From Gemmatimonadota bacterium (lineage in GTDB: Bacteria; Gemmatimonadota; Gemmatimonadetes; Longimicrobiales; Longimicrobiaceae): DNA of 7,376 nt. Shown piece after piece: positions 1 to 6,802 of the stretch (positions are counted from its first letter, which is position 1; every line of letters begins with the position of its first letter). A program made the position numbers and the translations under genes. The notes under the pieces are model-generated. The model did no database searches, was not told the DNA's origin, and worked only from the letters and a program-made list of their open reading frames with translations. The stretch covers positions 1 through 7,376 of the forward strand of contig JAHWJJ010000224.1 in assembly GCA_019348475.1 (NCBI GenBank). The letters are read 5' to 3'.

Positions 1-339
1 CGCCTGGGTAAAGCCCATGCCGTCGGACCAGCGCCACAGCTGCGCCCCGGCGCCGGCGGGGCGCACGACGAAGTCGTACGTCTGGCCGGAGGGAAAGGTG
101 AACCGCACCGGGGCGGCGGACGCGTTGGTCACCTGCAGCGTCAGCCGCACGGTGTCGCCCGTTTCCACGTTCAGCGAGGTGACCAGCTGCTCGTCCACCG
201 TCTGGGGCGGCTGGGTGGGCGGGGGCGGCGGCAGCATCCCGTCCGGCGGTGCGGGAAGAGGCCGCGTGCACGCCGCCGCCAGCACGGCGCTGAGCAGCAG
301 CGGGAACACACGAAGGCGCTGCGGCGCGAGAGGGCTCAT
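1..339 (-). CDS. BsuPI-domain lipoprotein, partial (C-terminus outside window)
   Basis: This open frame on the minus strand starts at ATG (337-339) and runs off the left edge with no stop, giving 113 codons. Residues 11-23 are a hydrophobic export segment ending in AAAC, so Cys24 is a plausible lipidation site, although the lipobox is imperfect (Ala instead of Leu at -3). Residues 25-46 are a proline-rich linker. From about residue 50 the sequence resembles the BsuPI family (named for the B. subtilis intracellular proteinase inhibitor): a beta-sandwich pattern with VTNASAAPVRFTFPSGQ, YDFVV and the family-like LWRWSDGMGFTQA at the visible end. No protease target can be inferred; many bacterial BsuPI proteins are uncharacterised envelope lipoproteins. 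No good Shine-Dalgarno is visible, but an in-frame stop at 367-369 leaves this as the only ATG. It is divergent from the atp operon and probably unrelated in function. Confidence 0.8.
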   Translation of the reverse strand, partial: MSPLAPQRLRVFPLLLSAVLAAACTRPLPAPPDGMLPPPPPTQPPQTVDEQLVTSLNVETGDTVRLTLQVTNASAAPVRFTFPSGQTYDFVVRPAGAGAQLWRWSDGMGFTQA

Positions 340-414
340 CGGGGTCCGGTGACGGGGTTCGGAACATCAGCTGAAGCGAACGTTCGTCCGCGTTCCATCA
401 CTCCGGACCGGCAA

Positions 415-442
415 ATTAGACGCCAGCGAGAATCGGCGTCAA
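415..442 (-). promoter_or_regulatory. Predicted sigma70-type promoter of the divergent lipoprotein gene
   Basis: Read on the minus strand, TTGACG (442-437, 5 of 6 to TTGACA) is followed after 16 bp by TCTAAT (420-415, 5 of 6 to TATAAT). Transcription would begin near 408, leaving a leader of about 70 nt before the ATG at 339. The match is good for such GC-rich DNA, but a start site has not been shown. Confidence 0.5.
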
Positions 443-471
443 GCAAGCCTTTTGCCGCCGCCGCGGCGGGC

Positions 472-489
472 TTGGGAAAAAATTCACAA
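472..489. promoter_or_regulatory. Rex-like operator, distal box 1
   Basis: The 18-bp site TTGGGAAAAAATTCACAA fits the Rex operator form TTGTGAA-N4-TTCACAA with a single deviation (G for T at position 4). The symmetry continues outward through two more base pairs on each side (GC at 470-471, GC at 490-491), so 22 bp are palindromic but for one pair. It lies upstream of the atp promoter and 34 bp, centre to centre, from box 2. Rex is a repressor released by a high NADH/NAD+ ratio. A Crp/Fnr-type protein (TGTGA-N6-TCACA) could also recognise this symmetry. Confidence 0.6.
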
Positions 490-505
490 GCACGCGGGAC
501 CGTGC

Positions 506-523
506 TTGCGAAAAATTTCACAA
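506..523. promoter_or_regulatory. Rex-like operator, proximal box 2, overlapping the atp -35
   Basis: The 18-bp site TTGCGAAAAATTTCACAA fits TTGTGAA-N4-TTCACAA with one deviation (C for T at position 4), and again extends to 22 bp of symmetry through flanking GC/GC (504-505 and 524-525). It coincides with the predicted -35 hexamer and 12 bp of the spacer of the atp promoter, the position expected of a repressor that blocks RNA polymerase. Rex control of the atp operon is known in Streptomyces coelicolor; applying it here is inference, since no rex gene is in the window. Confidence 0.65.
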
Positions 524-534
524 GCTCCTATATT
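506..534 (+). promoter_or_regulatory. Predicted sigma70-type promoter of the atp operon
   Basis: TTGCGA (506-511, 4 of 6 to TTGACA) and TATATT (529-534, 5 of 6 to TATAAT) are separated by an ideal 17 bp. Transcription would start around 541-544, just ahead of the atpZ-like frame. The AT-rich block at 477-534 stands out in GC-rich surroundings. This is the only promoter-like sequence I see before the operon. Confidence 0.6.
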
Positions 535-580
535 GGGCGCGCCACCACCCCCCTGAGCCCGGAACGACGCGGAAATGTAA

Positions 581-817
581 GCGAATTCGGCGGGACCGGG
601 CGGGCGGGGGCGGGGAGGGCAGGACCCGGCGCAGCTGGCGGGGATCGGGATCCAGTTCGCGGTGGTGCTGGTCGCCTTTCTGTTCGCGGGAAAGTGGCTG
701 GACGACCGGCTGGGCACGGAGCCCTGGCTGCTGATGGCGGGGGTGTTCGTAGGATTCGGGCTGAGCGTCTACTGGATGTACCGCCGCCTGACGTCGGGCG
801 GGGGGGAGGGCCGGTGA
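581..817 (+). CDS. atpZ: AtpZ/AtpI-family small membrane protein, no canonical start codon visible
   Basis: The frame ending at TGA 815-817 encodes a small protein with two membrane helices typical of the AtpZ (ATPase_gene1) family found at the head of atp operons. Helix 1 includes LAGIGIQFAVVLVAFLFAG; then comes the family-like charged turn KWLDDRLGTEPW; helix 2 is LLMAGVFVGFGLSVYWMY, followed by a basic and glycine-rich tail. AtpZ, with AtpI, has been linked in alkaliphilic Bacillus to Mg2+/Ca2+ handling and ATP synthase assembly. The start is unresolved. Upstream in frame is TAA (578-580), directly preceded by ATG (575-577), and no ATG, GTG or TTG lies between 581 and the first helix; only CTG (635) or ATC (644, 650) are possible non-standard starts. 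A strong purine run GGGGAGGG (612-619) lies too far from these. The feature is drawn from the first codon after the stop. It may be a sequence error, a start-lost pseudogene or unusual initiation. Confidence 0.7.
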   Translation, partial: ANSAGPGGRGRGGQDPAQLAGIGIQFAVVLVAFLFAGKWLDDRLGTEPWLLMAGVFVGFGLSVYWMYRRLTSGGGEGR

Positions 818-1185
818 AGCGCGCGACGGCGATCGCGGCCGCGGGGGTGCTGGTGATCGGCGCCCTGGTGTACGCCGCGGGGCTCGCGCTGGCGCGGCCG
901 GACGCGCGCGGGGACATGGCCGTCGGGGTGCTGGTGGGCGTCGGTTTTCAGCTGCTGGTGCTGCTGATCGCGGCGGTGGCGTTTCCGGAGAACGCGCTGG
1001 CGGCGTACGGGGTGGGAATGCTGGGCCGGCTGCTGCTGGTGATCGTGGCCGCGCTGGTGATCATCCCCGCGGCGCGCCTGCAGCCCGCACCCTTTCTGTA
1101 TTCGCTGGTGACGGTGCTGTTCGCAACCACACTGCTGGAGCCGGTCGCCATGGCGGCCGGTGCACGGAACCCAAAGGGTCGATGA
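814..1185 (+). CDS. atpI: ATP synthase protein I-like membrane protein
   Basis: The protein has 123 residues starting from GTG 814, which overlaps the stop of the preceding gene (GTGA) and has GGAGGG four bases upstream. It is almost entirely membrane-embedded, with four predicted helices at about residues 5-27, 35-57, 62-85 and 92-114, one arginine (Arg72) inside the third helix, and a short basic C-terminus. Length, four-helix hairpin layout and position directly before atpB match the ATP synthase I (AtpI) family, which assists c-ring assembly and is not essential in several bacteria. The primary sequence of this family is poorly conserved, so the assignment rests mainly on topology and context. 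The frame stays open upstream to 349, but that part overlaps the AtpZ-like frame and shows no family features, so the GTG is the best start. Confidence 0.65.
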   Translation: MKRATAIAAAGVLVIGALVYAAGLALARPDARGDMAVGVLVGVGFQLLVLLIAAVAFPENALAAYGVGMLGRLLLVIVAALVIIPAARLQPAPFLYSLVTVLFATTLLEPVAMAAGARNPKGR

Positions 1186-2207
1186 TCTCCACGATTGCAG
1201 TCGTCCTTGCCCTTGCCGGCGCGCCGCAGCAGGCGGAGCCCGTGCACGCGCCCCAGGCGCAGACGCACGGCGCGGCCGACGCCCACGCGCCGGTGGCCAC
1301 CCCGCACGGGCAGGCGGCGGTCGAGACCATGGGCGGCACGCAGGAGCACGGCGCCGACCCCAACGCGGGCCATGCGGACGACGGCCACGGCGGCGGCGGG
1401 CAGATCGACTTTCTGCACCACATCCAGGATTCGCGCGAGTGGGAGCTGCCGGGGACGGTGGTCCACTTTCCCGCGGCGGGGTCGTGGATGGTGGGCGGCA
1501 TCGACCTTACGCCGACCAAGCACACGCTGTTCCTGGTGTTCGCCGCCATCCTGACGCTGCTCACGCTGATCGGCGGGGCGGGGCTGGCTTCGCGGGCCGA
1601 GGCGGGGCGCACGCGCGGCAAGCGCCACAACCTCATCGAGGCGACGGTGCTGTTCATCCGCAACGAGGTGGTGATGCCCAACGTGGGGCACGGCGGCGAG
1701 AAGTTCGCGCCGTTCGTCATCACCCTGTTCTTCTTCATCCTGTTCAACAACCTGCTGGGGCTGATCCCGTACGGCTCCACCGCCACCGCCAACATCTCGG
1801 TGACGGCGGCGCTGGCGCTGATGACGTTCTTCGTGGTGGAGATCGGCGGGTTGATCGCCATGGGGCCGAAGCACTACTGGCACACCATCTGGTTCGTACC
1901 GCAGGGGATGCACCCCGTCGCGGGGAACCTGATGGCGGCGGCGCTCATGCCCATCGAGCTGGCGGGGAAGATCGCGCGCCCGTTCGCGCTGGCGGTTCGC
2001 CTGATGGCCAACATGACGGCCGGGCACATCGTGCTCCTGGCCATCATCTCGCTCATCTTCGTGTTCGGCAGCTGGGCCGTGCTCCCCGCGCCGGTGCTGA
2101 TGGCGGTGGCGATCACGTTCCTGGAGCTGTTCGTGGCGTTCCTGCAGGCGTTCATCTTTGCCATGCTGGCCAGCGTGTTCATCGGGCTGGTGCGGCACGC
2201 GCACTGA
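1182..2207 (+). CDS. atpB: F1Fo-ATP synthase subunit a, with exported His-rich N-terminus
   Basis: Subunit a forms the two proton half-channels beside the c-ring in the membrane. The 341-residue product is long for bacterial a subunits (E. coli 271). Residues 1-23 look like a signal peptide (hydrophobic 4-13, possible cleavage after AGA14 or VHA23), followed by a His/Asp/Gly-rich stretch with nine histidines between 22 and 80. The conserved core follows: FNNLLGLIPY (188-197), the essential stator Arg273 in LAVRLMANMTAGH, and Gln322 in LQAFIFAMLASVFIGL (the E. coli Gln252 position). His282 occupies the E. coli Glu219 position and Glu315 the His245 position, a reciprocal exchange known from other lineages. 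The ATG overlaps the atpI stop (ATGA), with AAAGGG just upstream (1173-1178), suggesting translational coupling. Confidence 0.95.
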   Translation: MISTIAVVLALAGAPQQAEPVHAPQAQTHGAADAHAPVATPHGQAAVETMGGTQEHGADPNAGHADDGHGGGGQIDFLHHIQDSREWELPGTVVHFPAAGSWMVGGIDLTPTKHTLFLVFAAILTLLTLIGGAGLASRAEAGRTRGKRHNLIEATVLFIRNEVVMPNVGHGGEKFAPFVITLFFFILFNNLLGLIPYGSTATANISVTAALALMTFFVVEIGGLIAMGPKHYWHTIWFVPQGMHPVAGNLMAAALMPIELAGKIARPFALAVRLMANMTAGHIVLLAIISLIFVFGSWAVLPAPVLMAVAITFLELFVAFLQAFIFAMLASVFIGLVRHAH

Positions 2208-2218
2208 GGAGAAAAGAA

Positions 2219-2726
<508 letters not shown>

Positions 2727-2742
2727 GCCGCACCTGACGTAC

Positions 2743-2787
2743 CGGCCCCCGCGGGCGTACCGCGGGGGCCGCCGGACCTCTTTCTTT
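2743..2787 (+). terminator. Strong GC stem-loop after atpE, terminator-like or processing site
   Basis: CGGCCCCCGCGG (2743-2754) and CCGCGGGGGCCG (2760-2771) form a perfect 12-bp stem with a 5-nt loop (GCGTA). A pyrimidine tract with T groups (CTCTTTCTTT, about 2778-2787) follows 6 nt later, so it is not a textbook intrinsic terminator. Its location inside the operon, 17 nt after the atpE stop, suggests partial termination or a 3' barrier that stabilises the upstream atpE message. Confidence 0.55.
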
Positions 2788-2802
2788 GCAGATAGATCAG
2801 CC

Positions 2803-3378
2803 ATGCGTCGCTCGCTCTTCGCCGCCACGGCCCTCGCCTTCGCCGCCACGCCGCTCCACGCGGCCGAGGAGGGGGGCGGCCTGCTCTCGGTGAACCCGGG
2901 GCTCACCATCTGGACGATCATCATCTTCCTGATCGTCCTGGCGGTTCTCAGCAAGTTCGCGTATCCCCGGATCCTGGGCGCCGTCGAGGCGCGCGAGGCG
3001 CACATCGCGCAGCTCACGCTGGCCGCCGAGCGCGACCGCGAAGAGGCCGCCGCCCTGGCCGCCGAGAACCGGCGCCTGGTGGAGGAGACGCGCGCCCGGG
3101 TGCACGGCGCCGTGGAAGAGGCCCGCGGCCAGGCCGAGAAGATGCGCGCCGAGGTGATGGACGCCGCCAACCGCGAGCGGCAGGAGATGCTGGAGCGCGC
3201 GCGCCGCGACATCGTGTCGGAGCGCGAGATGGCGCTGGACACCGTGCGCCGCGACGCCGTGGTCCTGGCCATGGCCGCCGCCGAAAAGCTGGTGCGCCGC
3301 AGCCTGGACACCGAAGACAACCGCCGCCTGGTGCGCGAGTCGCTGGCCCAGATGGGCGCGCCCGCCGCGAGGGCCTGA
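2803..3378 (+). CDS. atpF: F1Fo-ATP synthase subunit b with signal-like leader
   Basis: Subunit b forms the peripheral stalk that ties the membrane sector to delta and alpha. The 191-residue product begins with MRRSLFAATALAFAATPLHA, a signal-peptide-like leader with an LHA site at 18-20. This is followed by a short linker and one membrane helix (about 34-52, LTIWTIIIFLIVLAVLSKF). Residues 57-170 are a highly charged, Ala/Glu/Arg-rich coiled coil containing VEAREAHIAQL (61-71). The C-terminal part (about 155-185, AAAEKLVRRSLD...LVRESLAQMG) matches the delta-binding end of b subunits. E. coli b is 156 residues and lacks such a leader. No clear Shine-Dalgarno precedes the ATG; the sequence before it is T-rich after the upstream stem-loop, so initiation may be weak. 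Only one b gene is visible, so a homodimer is likely. Confidence 0.93.
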   Translation: MRRSLFAATALAFAATPLHAAEEGGGLLSVNPGLTIWTIIIFLIVLAVLSKFAYPRILGAVEAREAHIAQLTLAAERDREEAAALAAENRRLVEETRARVHGAVEEARGQAEKMRAEVMDAANRERQEMLERARRDIVSEREMALDTVRRDAVVLAMAAAEKLVRRSLDTEDNRRLVRESLAQMGAPAARA

Positions 3379-3381
3379 GCC

Positions 3382-3951
3382 GTGCGCGCCGAGATCATCG
3401 CCCGCAACTACGCCGAAACGCTGATGGCGCTGGCCGAGCGCCAGCGCCCCGCGGCGCTGGAGGAGTTCGGCGGGGCCCTGGACGAGCTGGCGGGGATGCT
3501 GCAGACCGACCCGCGCACCCGCCAGTTCCTGGAGACGCCGCGCGTGCGCCCGGAGCAGAAGAAGGAGGCGCTGCGGCAGGCGCTGGCGGGGCGCGCGCCC
3601 GAGATGTTCGTGCGCTTCGTGATGGTGCTGGTGGACAAGCGCCGCCAGTCGCTGCTCCCCGAGGTCGCCCAGGCGTACCGCGCGCTGGTGGACCAGCGGA
3701 TGGGGCGCGCCCGGGTGGACGTCACCATCAGCCACGCCCCCGACGATGCGCTGCAGCAGGAGATCCAGCGCGGCCTGGAGGCGCAGCTGGGGCGAACGGT
3801 GATCCCCACCTTCCGGGTGGCCCCCGACCTGCTGGGCGGCATGGTGCTGCGGCTGGGTGACGAGATCCTGGACGGCTCCGTCCGCAGCCGCGCATCGGCG
3901 CTGCGCCGCCGGCTGATGGAGACGCAGATGCCGCTGGCGGCCAGGGAATAG
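3382..3951 (+). CDS. atpH: F1Fo-ATP synthase subunit delta
   Basis: Delta (OSCP family) caps the F1 head and binds the b stalk. The 189-residue product has the helical N-terminal domain (about 1-105; ARNYAETLMALAER near the start, DELAGMLQTDPRTRQFLETPRV in the middle) and the C-terminal signature (about 145-175) reading PDLLGGMVLRLGDEILDGSV. The start is GTG 3382, only 3 nt after the atpF stop, with GAGGG (3369-3373) 8 nt upstream. It is thus tightly coupled to atpF. The last codons (AGG GAA TAG) lie within the first unit of a GGGAACA heptamer array, so the array supplies the stop codon and the final Arg-Glu. Confidence 0.93.
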   Translation: MRAEIIARNYAETLMALAERQRPAALEEFGGALDELAGMLQTDPRTRQFLETPRVRPEQKKEALRQALAGRAPEMFVRFVMVLVDKRRQSLLPEVAQAYRALVDQRMGRARVDVTISHAPDDALQQEIQRGLEAQLGRTVIPTFRVAPDLLGGMVLRLGDEILDGSVRSRASALRRRLMETQMPLAARE

Positions 3952-3978
3952 GGAACAGGGAACAGGGAACAGGGGAAC
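3944..3978. repeat. GGGAACA heptamer tandem array at the atpH 3' end
   Basis: Units are GGGAATA (3944-3950), then three exact GGGAACA copies (3951-3971) and a decayed GGGGAAC (3972-3978). The array begins inside the atpH coding sequence. It differs in sequence from the TGGGCAC family but has the same 7-base period. It resembles the short tandemly repeated heptamers (STRR) described in cyanobacteria and seen in spacers of other genomes. Confidence 0.85.
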
Positions 3979-4020
3979 GCCCGCACCCCTGCGACCCCTG
4001 CGGCGGACCGGCTTCGGTTA

Positions 4021-4062
4021 CTGGGCACTCGACACTGGGCACTGGGCACCAGGCACTTTCCT
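4021..4062. repeat. CTGGGCA heptamer array, atpH-atpA spacer
   Basis: The 7-base register is kept across CTGGGCA (4021), CTCGACA (4028), CTGGGCA (4035), CTGGGCA (4042), CCAGGCA (4049) and CTTTCCT (4056), with decayed units among exact ones. It is a cyclic permutation of the TGGGCAC unit in the other spacers. Unlike those, no opposing array is present here, so no long hairpin forms from it. Confidence 0.85.
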
Positions 4063-4078
4063 CCAGCGGCGCGCTGGA
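4062..4078 (+). other. Small RNA hairpin upstream of the atpA ribosome binding site
   Basis: TCCAGCG (4062-4068) and CGCTGGA (4072-4078) form a perfect 7-bp stem with a 3-nt loop, 12 nt before the GAGGA ribosome binding site (4091-4095) of atpA. It may keep the start region unpaired or mark an mRNA processing point; it could also be chance in GC-rich sequence. Confidence 0.35.
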
Positions 4079-4102
4079 CCCCGATAGAGCGAGGACGAGA
4101 CG

Positions 4103-5800
<1,698 letters not shown>

Positions 5801-5809
5801 GGAACTGCA

Positions 5810-5891
5810 GTACCAGGTGCCAGGTGCCCAGTGTCAAGTGACTTCGTCACGAACACCTTGGCACTGGGCACTGGGCACTAGGTACTTTTTT
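5810..5891 (+). terminator. Long hairpin plus T6 between atpA and atpG, terminator-like
   Basis: Positions 5810-5838 pair with 5857-5885 over 29 positions with only two mismatches (A5815/A5880 and A5822/G5873) and a few G-T pairs. Six T follow immediately (5886-5891). The loop contains its own perfect hairpin, GTGAC-TTC-GTCAC (5838-5850). The shape is that of a rho-independent terminator, yet it stands inside the operon 11 nt before the atpG start. Partial read-through, RNase processing or a repeat-derived structure without function are all possible. It is built from opposing copies of the heptamer family. Confidence 0.6.
5815..5881. repeat. Opposed heptamer arrays, atpA-atpG spacer
   Basis: The left arm reads AGGTGCC, AGGTGCC, CAGTGTC, AAGTGAC (5815-5842). 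The right arm reads GCACTGG, GCACTGG, GCACTAG (5861-5881). The arms are near reverse complements with the same 7-base register as the arrays before atpE and atpA. The outermost GTACC (5810-5814) and GGTAC (5881-5885) are exact complements, as expected of the borders of an inverted element. Confidence 0.75.
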
Positions 5892-5902
5892 GATTCGAGA
5901 CC

Positions 5903-6769
5903 ATGGCTAAAGCCAGAGAACTGAAGGGCCGCATCCGCTCGGTCCAGAACACGCGCAAGATCACGCGGACGATGGAGATGGTGTCCACGTCCAAGCTGAA
6001 GCGCGCGCAGGACCGCGTGGAGGCCGCGCGCCCGTACGCCGAGCGGCTGGCCGGGGTCATCCGCCGGCTGCTCACCCCCGAGCTGGCGGCGCGCTACCCG
6101 CTGCTGCGCCAGCCGGCGCAGGTGCGGCGCGCGGCGGTGCTGCTCATCACCAGCAACCGCGGCCTGGCCGGGGCCTTCAACGCCAACCTCATCCGCGAGG
6201 CGCGCAACCTCCTGGTGCGGCTGCGGGCCGAGGGAGCGGAGGCGGAGCTGCACGCCGCCGGGAAGAAGGGGATCCAGTTCTTCCGCTTCGCGGGGGAGAC
6301 GCTGCACACCTCGGTGAGCGACATCGGCGACCGGCCGGGTGCGGAAGACGCGCAGCGGCTGGTGGACGGGCTCACGCAGCGGTTCGTGGACGGCGAGCTG
6401 GACGCGGTGTACGTGGTGTACGCCAAGTTCAACTCGGCGCTTTCCACGCCGCCCACCACCATGGAGCTGCTCCCCGTGGTGGCCCCCGAGGGGGGCGAGG
6501 CCGGGCGCGAGATGGACTACATCCTGGAACCCGGAGCGGACGAGATCCTGGGGCGCATCCTTCCGCTGTACGTGCGCAACAGCGTGTACCGCGCCCTGGT
6601 GGAAACCAGCGCGGCGGAGCACGGCGCGCGCCGCACGGCCATGAAGAACGCCACCGACAACGCCAGCGAACTGCTGGAAGGCCTCACGCGCACGTACAAC
6701 CGCGTGCGGCAGGCGGCCATCACGCAGGAGATCGCCGAGATCGTCGGCGGCGCGGCGGCGCTGGAATAG
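5903..6769 (+). CDS. atpG: F1Fo-ATP synthase subunit gamma
   Basis: Gamma is the central shaft that couples c-ring rotation to catalysis in the alpha3beta3 head. The 288-residue product (E. coli 287) has the N-terminal shaft helix with RIRSVQNTRKITRTMEMVST (10-29), the Rossmann-like core with SNRGLAGAFN (84-93), and the C-terminal shaft helix. That helix carries RTAMKNATDNASELL (244-258) and the family signature TQEIAEIVGGA (274-284), all intact. No extra redox-regulatory cysteine loop of the chloroplast type is present, and the sequence contains no cysteine. The start ATG follows a T-rich stretch and has only a weak GAG before it, so translation may depend on the structured spacer upstream. 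Confidence 0.96.
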   Translation: MAKARELKGRIRSVQNTRKITRTMEMVSTSKLKRAQDRVEAARPYAERLAGVIRRLLTPELAARYPLLRQPAQVRRAAVLLITSNRGLAGAFNANLIREARNLLVRLRAEGAEAELHAAGKKGIQFFRFAGETLHTSVSDIGDRPGAEDAQRLVDGLTQRFVDGELDAVYVVYAKFNSALSTPPTTMELLPVVAPEGGEAGREMDYILEPGADEILGRILPLYVRNSVYRALVETSAAEHGARRTAMKNATDNASELLEGLTRTYNRVRQAAITQEIAEIVGGAAALE

Positions 6770-6802
6770 ACACGCGAGAGTCCACGAAAAGGAGAACGAT
6801 AC

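Noticed and set aside
17..352. Plus-strand frame at the left edge
   Set aside because: It is antisense to the BsuPI-type lipoprotein frame, which has a signal segment and recognisable domain pattern; the plus-strand product is low in complexity.
349..813. Upstream extension of the atpI frame from GTG 349
   Set aside because: It overlaps the promoter and the AtpZ-like frame, and its translation shows no membrane or family features until 814.
797..817. Possible -1 frameshift on the G7 run (800-806) fusing AtpZ to AtpI
   Set aside because: The run does not form a proper two-tRNA slippery heptamer in the AtpZ frame, and the purine run is better explained as the ribosome binding site of atpI.
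3985..4002. Tandem duplication of ACCCCTGCG (9 bp, two copies)
   Set aside because: Two short copies only, in GC-rich spacer; not enough to call a functional element.
4021..4062. CRISPR-like short repeats
   Set aside because: Units are 7 bp, contiguous and degenerate, with no spacers of 30-40 bp and no cas gene.
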